From NCBI GenBank assembly GCA_017539645.1, contig JAFYCM010000058.1, positions 37,224-101,223 of the forward strand: a stretch of DNA of 64,000 bases, written 5' to 3'. Position numbers and translations under genes: made by a program. Shown piece after piece: positions 35,768 to 46,065 of the stretch; the stretch's first letter is position 1, and every line of letters begins with the position of its first letter. The notes below the pieces were generated by a model, which was not told where the DNA came from, ran no database searches, and worked only from the letters and a program-made list of their open reading frames with translations. The DNA is from Bacteroidales bacterium. Lineage in GTDB: Bacteria > Bacteroidota > Bacteroidia > Bacteroidales > Marinilabiliaceae.

Positions 35768-36868
35768 TTATCGCTTCCAGACGAAACTGCCGATGGCAAT
35801 TCCTACAATAAGTATGGCAACTATGTATGCCCAAACGTTGGTTACGCGCGAAGTAGCAGTGATGGTGTAATTATGCGGAACAAGGCGTTCGCCAGTAAGC
35901 GGATAATGTATTGTATCGCTTTGACACGAGCCCATCCCAGCATCCACTATCTTCCCAGGCATAGTAAGCGTGTATGGCACAGAGAGTTCCAACATTTCGC
36001 CGTACATCAGTTGTGCTACTATACTTAGTTTCCAATCTTCGTCGATTTGGGAAGAAAAGGCATCGGATTGAAAAAATTCGCGAAAACACTTTTTCAGATC
36101 TATTTTATCCAATTCTTCAGCACTACTCACTATATACTTACACAATGAATCTTGCAACTCAATGAAACGCTCACGACTGACAGGAGGTTCCGCCATCTTC
36201 TCATAGTTCTGCGGAAGCGCTAACTCCTCAACGTATTTACATAAACAATTGTAATACAGCCACATTTGAACAGCTTTCCCTATGAGTGCGGTTTTATCTG
36301 CCGCCTCTGCGCCATTCATTCCTTGCACAAGGTTTGGTTGTCCTGTAAACCAATATTCGACCTCATCTTTAGGAAGAAATTCATACACAGAATGTCTGAA
36401 TTCATCGCTAATGCTCTCGAAAACTTCAGTGAATGTGTATTCGGTATAGAACCACTTAAACCTCTTTGTCAAACTTGCATGCGACTTCAGATGACGAGTT
36501 TCATTCAACTTCATGGGCAACTCTTCGCCTATCTGATCCACCGACGAAAATTCTTTTCTATACGTAGTAATCACAGAATCGCTCGTAATAAACGTCACTT
36601 CCGTTCTTTTGAAAATCGCAGTATCAACGTGAGCTGGAATATGGTTCAAAAGCCATTCTTCTTTGGCCTCAGCAACTGAGTCGCGATAGGTCTGCGGCAA
36701 CACATTAGAGTAACTTATTTCGCGCACACTTGAGCCATCGCTATTGACTGTGGTATGCATTCTTACCGAATTATTGCTACACGAAGAGGCCGAAAGCATC
36801 GATGCCGTAAATATTACGGCTGCAATCGACAATTGTTTACGTAATGTTTTGCTAATTCTAGTTTTCAT
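35768..36868 (-). CDS. Putative exported protein with C-terminal membrane anchor
   Basis: 366 residues, family not recognised. The N-terminus is signal-like with Cys near the end (MLSASSCSNNS), possibly a lipoprotein with a weak lipobox. The body is hydrophilic with several Trp/Tyr-rich segments (FKWFYTEYTFTEVFESI, DEVEYWFTGQPN). One C-terminal membrane segment is followed by a short basic end (WAYIVAILIVGIAIGSFVWKR). The gene overlaps the anti-sigma-like gene by 11 bp and is the third member of an ECF sigma operon, so it may be the output or sensor partner. Function unknown. Confidence 0.75.
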   Translation of the reverse strand: MKTRISKTLRKQLSIAAVIFTASMLSASSCSNNSVRMHTTVNSDGSSVREISYSNVLPQTYRDSVAEAKEEWLLNHIPAHVDTAIFKRTEVTFITSDSVITTYRKEFSSVDQIGEELPMKLNETRHLKSHASLTKRFKWFYTEYTFTEVFESISDEFRHSVYEFLPKDEVEYWFTGQPNLVQGMNGAEAADKTALIGKAVQMWLYYNCLCKYVEELALPQNYEKMAEPPVSRERFIELQDSLCKYIVSSAEELDKIDLKKCFREFFQSDAFSSQIDEDWKLSIVAQLMYGEMLELSVPYTLTMPGKIVDAGMGSCQSDTIHYPLTGERLVPHNYTITATSRVTNVWAYIVAILIVGIAIGSFVWKR

Positions 36869-37295
36869 GGCGTAATATATTTAGTTGAGTACAAGTTGAT
36901 ATGAACTGATTTTCAGCGTTGCTATCAAACTTTATCATCGAAAATCCAGCGCGTTGATTATCTGCATTTAGGCTATTTATAACCTGAAACTTGGCGAACA
37001 TCACCTTAACAGTGCCACAAAGCTGTGTATCAGAATTTCTTGCGTTATTATGTACATACGATTCTTGGGTCGGCAGGCTTTCGCTTGGCATATTTATAAA
37101 TATGTAAAGACCTATGAACCACGTAGCCGCCACTGATGACGCCACGCGCAAGACGAGCAAAAGCGGGCTCAACTTTGCAGTACGCGGCCGTCGGTCTGGC
37201 AGATTGCGCATTATGCTATCGGTCAACAAATCGGGATTGTCGAGCGTAGGCTGCTGGCGACTAAAACGCTCTATTATTTCATCTGCACTATTCAT
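36858..37295 (-). CDS. Putative anti-sigma-like single-pass membrane protein
   Basis: 145 residues. A cytosolic N-terminal part of about 45 residues (MNSADEIIERFSRQQPTL, then SIMRNLPDRRPR) is followed by one membrane segment (about 45-68, LLLVLRVASSVAATWFIGLYIFI) and a periplasmic tail of about 75 residues with two Cys. The position, 8 bp overlapping the ECF sigma gene end, and the topology suggest the sigma's anti-sigma partner. No zinc-anti-sigma HxxxCxxC motif is present, so the role is inferred from context. Confidence 0.7.
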   Translation of the reverse strand: MNSADEIIERFSRQQPTLDNPDLLTDSIMRNLPDRRPRTAKLSPLLLVLRVASSVAATWFIGLYIFINMPSESLPTQESYVHNNARNSDTQLCGTVKVMFAKFQVINSLNADNQRAGFSMIKFDSNAENQFISTCTQLNILRHEN

Positions 37296-37839
37296 AACCC
37301 AAATTTTTTAGTTGTTCTCTAATTGTTTGACGGGCTTCATAAAGATTACTTTTCACTTGTCGAGCATTGAGGCCCGTAATCTGCTCAACTTCGTCGGATG
37401 ACAAGCCTTCTAACTGACAAAGCGTAAATACTAAGCGCTGCTTCGGACTCAGCTTTTCGGTCAACGCCTGCACAATGGCTACGTATTCTCTATTTTCGAG
37501 CGAACGCTCATTGTCGGCTTCCGAAGCAAATTGCTGCAGAGCCAACTCGTCTTGTGGCAGCGGCGCAGTATGTTTCTTGCTCTTTATGCGGTCGAGGCAA
37601 AGTCGCGATGCTATGGCGTATATCCACGTTGCAAATGATCGGCGCACATCGTAACTATCGATACTCTGCCAAACGCGAATGAACGTCTCTTGCACAATGT
37701 CTTTTGCCTCATCTTCGTCGGCGAGCATCTTTATAGATAGCGAGAATACCAATCGTTGATAGTTCTGCACCACCGCGCGGAACGCACCTCTGTCGCCCTC
37801 TTTACATCGGATAAATATGTCGATTGCTAAAGAATCCAT
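37288..37839 (-). CDS. ECF-type RNA polymerase sigma factor
   Basis: 183 residues with sigma region 2 (YQRLVFSLSIKMLADEDEAKDIVQETFIRVW, DVRRSFATWIYAIASRLCLD) and region 4 (LSPKQRLVFTLCQLEGLSSDEVEQI, ARQVKSNLYEARQTIRE). It is RpoE-like and should direct an envelope or stress regulon. It is the first gene of a three-gene minus-strand operon whose members overlap: sigma, anti-sigma-like membrane protein, exported protein. The site-2 protease at 2480-4000 could process the anti-sigma, but this link is speculation. Confidence 0.92.
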   Translation of the reverse strand: MDSLAIDIFIRCKEGDRGAFRAVVQNYQRLVFSLSIKMLADEDEAKDIVQETFIRVWQSIDSYDVRRSFATWIYAIASRLCLDRIKSKKHTAPLPQDELALQQFASEADNERSLENREYVAIVQALTEKLSPKQRLVFTLCQLEGLSSDEVEQITGLNARQVKSNLYEARQTIREQLKNLGYE

Positions 37840-37911
37840 TTTTATTTATTCAACACTTATAATACGACGAAGTGCAGCGAAAGTCAAATTGTTTGTATAA
37901 AACATATATAC

Positions 37912-37948
37912 AAAAAAATCAGCGCCTCCTCAGTACCGAAGGAGACGC
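37912..37948 (-). terminator. Intrinsic terminator of gdhA
   Basis: On the minus strand GCGTCTCCT and AGGAGGCGC pair with one mismatch, followed by seven T residues. It lies 43 bp after the gdhA stop. Confidence 0.85.
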
Positions 37949-37990
37949 CGACTATATAAAAAACCTAAAAAAACTGTCTATGCTACAAGA

Positions 37991-39349
<1,359 letters not shown>

Positions 39350-39385
39350 CTATTTATTTTTTGTGAGTTATTTTTCAGAACAGCA

Positions 39386-39393
39386 CAAAAGTA
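39386..39393 (-). promoter_or_regulatory. Candidate -7 element (TACTTTTG) for gdhA
   Basis: TACTTTTG on the minus strand, 42 bp upstream of the gdhA ATG. It has the same sequence as the pflB -7 box. No clear -33 box was found. Confidence 0.55.
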
Positions 39394-39551
39394 GATGGCA
39401 AGCCACCTCGCTCGGCGTACATATTTATCCTTTACGCGTTGCGCTTACACCTTTCAGTGAAATACTGAAAAATACATATTTATTCTCCTCTTTGCATCCT
39501 CCCATTTTCATCCCAACAACAATAGAACCGACCATACTCAAATCATCCATA

Positions 39552-39617
39552 GTCAATTTTCAACTTTCAATTTCCAACTTTCAATTTTCAATTCTCAATT
39601 TTCAAATTGCAAATTCC
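39552..39617. repeat. AT-rich repeat tract of CAATTTTCAACTTT type
   Basis: About six degenerate copies of (T)TTTCAATT/CAACTTTC words in a row, between gdhA and the GH2 gene. It matches the shorter tract at 9311-9351. No coding content. Confidence 0.75.
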
Positions 39618-39631
39618 ATCCAACGACACAC

Positions 39632-39661
39632 AAAAAAGCCCAGAACTACACGTTCTGAGCT
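39632..39661 (-). terminator. Intrinsic terminator of the GH2 gene
   Basis: On the minus strand AGCTCAGAAC/GTTCTGGGCT forms a 10-bp stem (one wobble) with a 5-nt loop and six T residues, 36 bp after the stop. Confidence 0.9.
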
Positions 39662-39697
39662 TTCCTCTTTAGGAGATATAGAAATAAATATCGCCTC

Positions 39698-42127
39698 TTA
39701 TTTTACGCTAACAACAGCCTTTGCACCGCTTAGCCATGGTGCGCTGAAGCTAACTTCTATATTTTCGTTATCGCCGCATGCTTCGATGTAGGCTGTTAGC
39801 TCACCACGGAATGCACGCTGATGGTTGTCGGTATAGTCGGTCATATCGCTATTGTTGCCAGCCTCGAGACCAAGCAAACGACCATTTTTGCTTACGGTGC
39901 ATGTGATAAGGTCGTCGGCAACGACTACAGGAATGCCCTTTTCATCAACTATCTGAACTCGCACGATGGCTACACCGCGCTCTTTGCTGATGCCATTGTT
40001 TACCACGTTGGCTTTGAGTGCAGCAGGACGTGCCGATGTTTGTATGTATGTATGACATAGCTCATTGCCATTAGCATCAAGGCCAACCGCTTCGAGTTTA
40101 CCATCGGCATATGGGATATCCCACGAAATGATGCCCGTTTCGTCGTCGTATGGCTTCACTGCACCAACTTCTTTTCCATTTAGCAAGAGTTTGGCTTGTG
40201 CCGCATTTGTGTATGTTACCACACGAATGCTCTGACCTGCGACGTAGTTCCACGTAGCCCAAGCATCCATCGACTTATAGTCGCGTTTTGGTGTAGGATA
40301 AGTACCGAGGCTGATAACAGGTTTGTCACTCCACAATGCCTGACGGAAGAGACCGCGAGGCTTGAGGCGACCATCGAAGCTAACGAGACCAGAATAAAAA
40401 CCACGTGCAGGCCATACGCCCGACTCTCCAAGATAGTCGATGCCCGTCCAAAGGAACTGACCGAAGATATGCTTATTGTCGCGCACCGACTTCCATGCTG
40501 CCATGTCGTGGCGATTCTCGCTGCCAAAGATCACACGATTTGGATATGTCTCATGGTCAACATTGTAGCGGTCTTCTGTGTAGTTATAGCCACAAATATC
40601 GAGTGCAAACGGATATTCGGTATGGTTCGACATCACTACGCCAGCCAATGCAGCCGTAACAGGACGCGAAGTATCATTGTCGCGCACCACTTGTGCGAGG
40701 CGCTTAGCTATGTTGCCAAGTCGTTTTGCATCTGGGCGCTCAGGGTCGTAGCCACCAAACATAGGCTGACTGATAGATGATCCGTTGAGCACTGGATGTG
40801 AATATGGGTCGTTAGGATAATCTACTTCGTTGCCGATGCTCCATGCAAATATTGATGGATGGTTGCGGTCGCGGCGTACAAGGTCGGCCATATCTATCGA
40901 CGACCACTCTTCGAAGAAATCGTAAGAGCCATCGAAGCCCGGTGTACCTACATTCCATCCTTGAAGCCATTTGCGCTTAGCAAATTCCCACTCGTCGAAA
41001 CCTTCGTCCATAACCAAGAAACCCATCTCGTCGCAAAGTTCATAGAGAGCAGGAGCTTGTGGGTTGTGGCTCATACGTATGGCATTACAACCAATCTGCT
41101 TAAGCGTATTGAGGCGGTCGGCCCACACTTCGCGTGGCACAGCAGAGCCAAGCACACCAGCATCGTGGTGCAGACAAACACCCTTCACTTTGATGTTCTC
41201 TCCGTTGAGGCTCAAACCATTGTTTGGGTCGAACTCTATGTCGCGGATGCCAGTTATGGTAGTAGCTTGGTCGATACGTTCATCATCAATTGTGTATACC
41301 TTAGTTTCTATACGATATAATTGCGGATTATCTATACTCCATAGTTGTGGATTCTCTATTTCGAATGGATGTGTAGTTTTTTCGTACTTACCATCAGCCT
41401 TTACAGCGATGCCTGATTTTGACCATGATACCAATTGATCCTTGGGATCATATACGCGTACTTCTACATAAACGAATTTCGCAGTTGATGTTTCATTTAT
41501 CATTCTAACAGATACATACAGAACTGCTTTCTTCGATGATGAATAGAATTTCGAATATGCAAAAACACCCCATTGGTCTATATGTATCGGATTCGATGTT
41601 ATAAGCCACACATTGCGGTAGATGCCCGAACCAGTGTACCAACGTGAATCGGCATAGCGGCTATGGTCGACCACAACCTCCACCTCGTTGTCAGCGCCGA
41701 AACGCACGTACGGCGTAGCATCGTACATAAACGACGCATAACCATTCGGACGATAACCAAGCAACTGACCATTGAGATAAACTCGACTACGGTTGTATAC
41801 GCCTTCAAAATATAGATATACCTTCTGATTCTGCTTGTCGGCACCGATATGAAGAGTCTTCTTGTATTTGCCCACGCCACCTGGCAAGAAACCTGTGCAC
41901 GACGCAAGCGATGGACTCAATTGCTGCTTCACACTCCAATCGTGTGGCAAGTTGACTGTGCGCCAATTATTGAGGTTTGCTGCCGTGCTATCAGTGCCAT
42001 TTACGTCGACAGCGAACTGCCAATCGTTGTTGATGAGTGTTGCTTCACCAAACGACACCTGAGCCACAGCTTGTTGCACGCCTAAAACTACGGCGAGCGA
42101 TGCTATTGCATGTTTAAGTTTCAACAT
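39698..42127 (-). CDS. Glycoside hydrolase family 2 beta-galactosidase-like enzyme
   Basis: 809 residues. The signal peptide ends at QAVAQ. A jelly-roll sugar-binding domain (NWRTVNLPHDWSV, GKYKKTL, YFEGVYNRSRVYLNGQ), Ig-like domains and a TIM barrel follow, with the acid/base Glu E434 in WSIGNEVDYP and nucleophile E537 in IFGSENRHD. The later part has DUF4982-like and Ig-like regions. It would act in the periplasm or at the surface on beta-galactosides or related linkages of host or plant glycans. No SusC/SusD genes are near, so it is not part of a visible polysaccharide-utilisation locus. Exact substrate unknown. Confidence 0.9.
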   Translation of the reverse strand: MLKLKHAIASLAVVLGVQQAVAQVSFGEATLINNDWQFAVDVNGTDSTAANLNNWRTVNLPHDWSVKQQLSPSLASCTGFLPGGVGKYKKTLHIGADKQNQKVYLYFEGVYNRSRVYLNGQLLGYRPNGYASFMYDATPYVRFGADNEVEVVVDHSRYADSRWYTGSGIYRNVWLITSNPIHIDQWGVFAYSKFYSSSKKAVLYVSVRMINETSTAKFVYVEVRVYDPKDQLVSWSKSGIAVKADGKYEKTTHPFEIENPQLWSIDNPQLYRIETKVYTIDDERIDQATTITGIRDIEFDPNNGLSLNGENIKVKGVCLHHDAGVLGSAVPREVWADRLNTLKQIGCNAIRMSHNPQAPALYELCDEMGFLVMDEGFDEWEFAKRKWLQGWNVGTPGFDGSYDFFEEWSSIDMADLVRRDRNHPSIFAWSIGNEVDYPNDPYSHPVLNGSSISQPMFGGYDPERPDAKRLGNIAKRLAQVVRDNDTSRPVTAALAGVVMSNHTEYPFALDICGYNYTEDRYNVDHETYPNRVIFGSENRHDMAAWKSVRDNKHIFGQFLWTGIDYLGESGVWPARGFYSGLVSFDGRLKPRGLFRQALWSDKPVISLGTYPTPKRDYKSMDAWATWNYVAGQSIRVVTYTNAAQAKLLLNGKEVGAVKPYDDETGIISWDIPYADGKLEAVGLDANGNELCHTYIQTSARPAALKANVVNNGISKERGVAIVRVQIVDEKGIPVVVADDLITCTVSKNGRLLGLEAGNNSDMTDYTDNHQRAFRGELTAYIEACGDNENIEVSFSAPWLSGAKAVVSVK

Positions 42128-42393
42128 AGGTATTTTATTTTATGATTTATACTTGTTTTGATGCCGCAAAATACCTCCGTAACAGATTGATACTGGTGTA
42201 ATAATCGTGCAAATAGCGACGATTTTTCAGTTTGTGTGCGCAAAGCAATTATAGTAAAAGAACGCATTCAGGAGCAATAAATAACGACGGAATTGCGTTC
42301 ATAACTACTTTCTTGAAATCTGCAAACTCATTAGTCGGGAATTGCAAATTCGTTCCAACGAAAAGTCCCATCCAACGAAATCTGCGGATTCCC

Positions 42394-43395
42394 TTACTTA
42401 TGCTCTATGTATCCACTTTCCTTCACAATGTCACTATGTTGCCCTATGGCAAGTTGGTAGAAAAGTTGATAAGCGGTACTCGACTTATCGATGTCGGCAC
42501 GGACACTGGCAATGACATGGGTCACGTAGGGATAGCTGTCGTTCTCAATAGTCTGCTTACTGGGAACGATACCCTCAACGCCGATGACTTGTGTTCGCTC
42601 ATCATTCACAATAGTATTGTAATAGTAGAAAGGTGTGTAGGCAATACCATTTTCGTCGTTTGCCAATTGGTAATAAGGAGCGAGCATCACATAACCAACC
42701 ATTTCGGGCCAATCAATCATTGTCAGCCCAGCCATCACAATGGTTTCCATCTTTTCCTGGCTACCAGAATTAGGATTGCGCACGTAGGGATTGATGGCGG
42801 CATCGTTGCCTCCAACCTCTTTCCAATTACGTATTTCGCCCGTGTAAATTTTCTGAATTTGCGCAATGGAAAGATTGTGGACTGGATTCTTCGGATTAAC
42901 AATGAACGCGAAAGCATCTTTTGCTATAGGATATGATAGCAATGCCACATCTTTCTCGTCGGCATATTTCTGCTCGTCTCTACTGATATCACGAGCCGTG
43001 ATGATAATGTCGTCGTCGCCGTCAATCAGGCTTACGAATGAACTATGTGTATTCCGATTTTGAAGTATACGCTGCAAAGTAGTATTGTCTTCGTCACTCA
43101 AAGATTGCCATTGTGGGACGATGCCCCACGTACCATCAGTCTCTAAATGCTGTAGCCATTGGCAGTCGATGCCGAGCAAACGACACATTAGCAAATTCCT
43201 CAATGGTTCTGTAGAATCTGAGCCGTCGATGATGGGAGCATTAGAGAGACTGAGCACGGTCGTTGCCGTTGGCTTTTCCAAACCTACCTCAACAGGGTCG
43301 ATGATTAATTCCGGTGTATCTCCGTTATCGTCGATATTGCAAGATGCTAAAGAAATAATAGCAAGCATCGTAATGACAAATCCCCATTTCCCCAT
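42394..43395 (-). CDS. PstS-like phosphate-binding lipoprotein
   Basis: 333 residues. The lipoprotein signal is IISLASCN. The periplasmic-binding fold shows DGSDSTEPL (like the phosphate-contacting GSST loop), IYTGEIRNWKEVGG, NPYVRNPNSGSQEKM (second ligand loop) and GVEGIVPSKQTI. It should bind phosphate or a similar oxyanion. No pstC, pstA, pstB or phoU genes are near, so it is an orphan. It has one of the best promoters in the window (43447-43477). Confidence 0.8.
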   Translation of the reverse strand: MGKWGFVITMLAIISLASCNIDDNGDTPELIIDPVEVGLEKPTATTVLSLSNAPIIDGSDSTEPLRNLLMCRLLGIDCQWLQHLETDGTWGIVPQWQSLSDEDNTTLQRILQNRNTHSSFVSLIDGDDDIIITARDISRDEQKYADEKDVALLSYPIAKDAFAFIVNPKNPVHNLSIAQIQKIYTGEIRNWKEVGGNDAAINPYVRNPNSGSQEKMETIVMAGLTMIDWPEMVGYVMLAPYYQLANDENGIAYTPFYYYNTIVNDERTQVIGVEGIVPSKQTIENDSYPYVTHVIASVRADIDKSSTAYQLFYQLAIGQHSDIVKESGYIEHK

Positions 43396-43446
43396 TGTTT
43401 TTTATTTTATAGTTAAGGCCTACACTAAGTCTTTGCAAATCAACAA

Positions 43447-43477
43447 CAAATGTATATATCGCATAGAAATATATCAA
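43447..43477 (-). promoter_or_regulatory. Promoter of the PstS-like gene (-33 TTG and -7 TACATTTG)
   Basis: On the minus strand TTG (43475-43477) and TACATTTG (43447-43454) are separated by 20 bp, the spacing known for Bacteroidota promoters. The -7 box lies 51 bp upstream of the ATG. Confidence 0.6.
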
Positions 43478-43560
43478 GACTACTTCGTTTGGAGAAATTT
43501 GTATGCACCAAACTTTCGCATGCAAATATGTTTTTTATCACACTCAGCCGATACCCGTCT

Positions 43561-43568
43561 TATCTTTG
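43561..43568 (+). promoter_or_regulatory. Candidate -7 element (TATCTTTG) for the DUF748 gene
   Basis: TATCTTTG fits TAnnTTTG and lies 28 bp upstream of the ATG at 43597. The expected -33 position is T-rich without a clean TTG. Confidence 0.5.
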
Positions 43569-43596
43569 AGGCAGAATTTATACGAACAACATTCCC

Positions 43597-45807
43597 ATGA
43601 AAAAGTTCCTCATCATCTCTGCTTCCATAGTATTGTTTCTGTTGCTTATTATCGAGATAGTAGTTCCACTTATTGCCAAAAACTATATCGTAAACCACGC
43701 AAAAGAACTTATTGGCCGCCAAGTCGACGTTGGCTCATTAGGCTTGAACATATTCACTGGCAGCATATATATAAAAGACTTCACGCTCTACGAAGCCGAC
43801 GACACCGCTAACTTTATCTCGTTCGACCTCCTCGACGTAAACGCCTCAATAGTAGGCCTTTTGCAGGGAAAGATAGAGATAGAATCGCTACTGCTGCAGC
43901 AAGCACAATACAACATCATTCAAGATGGCACTCGCTTCAACTTCAGCGATATGATTGAGTTTTTCGCCCCCGACTCTACATTGCAAGCCGACACCACTGC
44001 AAGCGATTGGAAAATCATCATTAACAACATTGATATTTCTCGCAATCAGCTCAACTATCAAGATTGCAGCATAGGCAGCGAATGGCATCTACACGATTTG
44101 TCGCTTGCCATTCCCAGCATCGACCTCTCCGACCCAAACGCCGACATGGGGCTCTTCCTCAACTTCGTAGATGGCGGATCTCTCGTCACCAACATCAAAT
44201 TCAACCCTACGGATTCTATATACGACCTCAATATAAATATTGATAAGTTTAGCCTCGCACCGCTTCTGCCATACCTCAAGCAGGCAATAAATATAGAGAC
44301 AATCGAAGGTTACCTAACCACAGCCGTAGACATTCGCGGATCTATGCAACATGTGCTAAACTTCGATGTTATGGGCACTCTCGCCATTGACAGCCTCAAA
44401 ATATTAGCTCCCGACAGCGCCAATATTCTATCGTTCGACTCGCTCTACAACGAAATAAAGACGTTCAACCTGTCGGAGCGCAACATAGCTTTCGGGCGTG
44501 TATATACGGCTGGGTTATCATCGAAATTTGAGATTTTTAGCGATACGGAGAATACCATCACACGCTTGCTGTCGCCCGTAGTTCGGTTCGATTCGCTCCG
44601 CAACGACACCACCCAATTGGCACACGACACGTCAGCAGACACCGCATCGGCAATGCCGCGCATAAGCATCGACGACTTTGTAATAGTAAACTCTTCGGCT
44701 CAGTTTGTCGACCACACGCTGCCACAGCCGTTTGAGTATAATATTACAGACATAGAAGTCACTGCGCCCAAATTCGTCATGCAAAGCAATGATAACGATG
44801 TGCACATGACGGCAACGCTACAAAACACCGGTCACTTCGACCTACGATGGCGCGGCGGCATAAGCGACATTGCCAACCAAGACGTAAGTTTTGCGCTCAA
44901 CAATGTGGAACTAAAATCATTTTCGCCATATACACTATATATGTTCGCATCACCCATCACCGACGGACGTCTGACCGTGAGAAGTCAGAATTTGATAAAA
45001 AAGCGCAAACTCGATGGTGTGAACCACATTGGTATTGTCAACCCTAAAATTGGCGACAAAGAGAAATCTATAAAGCCACAGATGAGAGCGCCACTGAAAC
45101 TTGCGCTATACATACTTACCGACAAAGACAACAGCATAAGTATAGATATGCCAGTGAAGGGCGACATCGACTCGCCAGACTTCTCCTATGGCAAGGTTTT
45201 GCTCAACACCTTCACCAACCTACTTGTAAAGGTTGCAGCTTCGCCATTCAGTGTATTCAAATCGGACGCTTCCGAAACTGAATATATCGACGTAGAACCA
45301 TACGACACAAGATTCACCGACGAACAACTTGCCACCATAACTTCCATTGCCGATGTGCTCAGCAAAAAGCCAGACATACGACTTTCGTTCGTGCAAGAGA
45401 TTGACAAAGAGCGCGCTATTGCCTCATACTGCACAGCCCAGCTGAAAAAGAATTTCTACCTCGCGCAAAACAATATGGATTCCACACAAACTAACGACAT
45501 TATAGTCCGCGAACGAGCACTAAAAATAGCCGATAGCAACAAGGAACTCATTGCATTTGCCGACAATGCCATACAACAAGTTGGTATAACCATAGACAAA
45601 GACGCAACATTAGAGCAGAAAGCTACGACTCTCTACGCAAGCAACGCAAAACAACGGATAGCAAAAGACGCCGAGACTCGAGCTGCCGCACTCCGCAACT
45701 TCCTGTCGCAGCAATGCGCCATTGGAAATCCTGCAGTTTCTACGGAATACATAAGTATAAAGAAGGGTTTGCCCACACGTTTTCATGCCAAGTTTGAGAT
45801 GAAGTAG
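43597..45807 (+). CDS. DUF748 / AsmA-like envelope protein
   Basis: 736 residues. One N-terminal membrane anchor (about 4-28) is followed by AsmA-like NYIVNHAKELIGRQVDVGSLGLN, IYIKDFTLYEADD and repeated beta segments. The C-terminal third carries the DUF748 features ISIDMPVKGDIDSPDFSYGK and FTNLLVKVAASPFS, then a helical end with RLSFVQEIDKERAIA. The likely place is the periplasm, anchored to the inner membrane, in lipid transport or envelope integrity. It is a single gene divergent from the PstS-like gene. The AsmA protein at 22132-25347 is a distant relative. Confidence 0.85.
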   Translation: MKKFLIISASIVLFLLLIIEIVVPLIAKNYIVNHAKELIGRQVDVGSLGLNIFTGSIYIKDFTLYEADDTANFISFDLLDVNASIVGLLQGKIEIESLLLQQAQYNIIQDGTRFNFSDMIEFFAPDSTLQADTTASDWKIIINNIDISRNQLNYQDCSIGSEWHLHDLSLAIPSIDLSDPNADMGLFLNFVDGGSLVTNIKFNPTDSIYDLNINIDKFSLAPLLPYLKQAINIETIEGYLTTAVDIRGSMQHVLNFDVMGTLAIDSLKILAPDSANILSFDSLYNEIKTFNLSERNIAFGRVYTAGLSSKFEIFSDTENTITRLLSPVVRFDSLRNDTTQLAHDTSADTASAMPRISIDDFVIVNSSAQFVDHTLPQPFEYNITDIEVTAPKFVMQSNDNDVHMTATLQNTGHFDLRWRGGISDIANQDVSFALNNVELKSFSPYTLYMFASPITDGRLTVRSQNLIKKRKLDGVNHIGIVNPKIGDKEKSIKPQMRAPLKLALYILTDKDNSISIDMPVKGDIDSPDFSYGKVLLNTFTNLLVKVAASPFSVFKSDASETEYIDVEPYDTRFTDEQLATITSIADVLSKKPDIRLSFVQEIDKERAIASYCTAQLKKNFYLAQNNMDSTQTNDIIVRERALKIADSNKELIAFADNAIQQVGITIDKDATLEQKATTLYASNAKQRIAKDAETRAAALRNFLSQQCAIGNPAVSTEYISIKKGLPTRFHAKFEMK

Positions 45808-45891
45808 CCAGAATACTTGAAAATATTTCTCTGTAATTGAGTGGCTTAGCAAATAAAAAGCGCGCTGCAGAAAAATATTTGTATTTACGCC

Positions 45892-45921
45892 TTGCGCTTA
45901 TCAAAATGATATTTACCTTTG
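45892..45921 (+). promoter_or_regulatory. Promoter of tRNA-Lys (-33 TTG, -7 TACCTTTG)
   Basis: TTG at 45892-45894 and TACCTTTG at 45914-45921 are separated by 19 bp, and the tRNA begins 32 bp after the -7 box. This is the cleanest Bacteroidota-type promoter in the window. Confidence 0.7.
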
Positions 45922-45953
45922 CGCCCGTCTTACGAGGGACATAAAGGCGAAAC

Positions 45954-46026
45954 GACTCGCTAGCTCAGCTGGTAGAGCAACAGACTCTTAATCTGTGGGT
46001 CCAGGGTTCGATCCCCTGGCGGGTCA
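45954..46026 (+). tRNA. tRNA-Lys (anticodon CTT)
   Basis: 73 nt folding as a standard cloverleaf: acceptor GACTCGC/GCGGGTC with discriminator A, D stem GCTC/GAGC, anticodon stem ACAGA/TCTGT with loop CTCTTAA (anticodon CTT, reads AAG), and a T arm with TTCGATC. CCA is not encoded. The ThiE-like gene follows 39 bp later. Confidence 0.96.
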
Positions 46027-46065
46027 CTAAAAGTTGCATTCGCAGCATATTTATATTACAACGTT

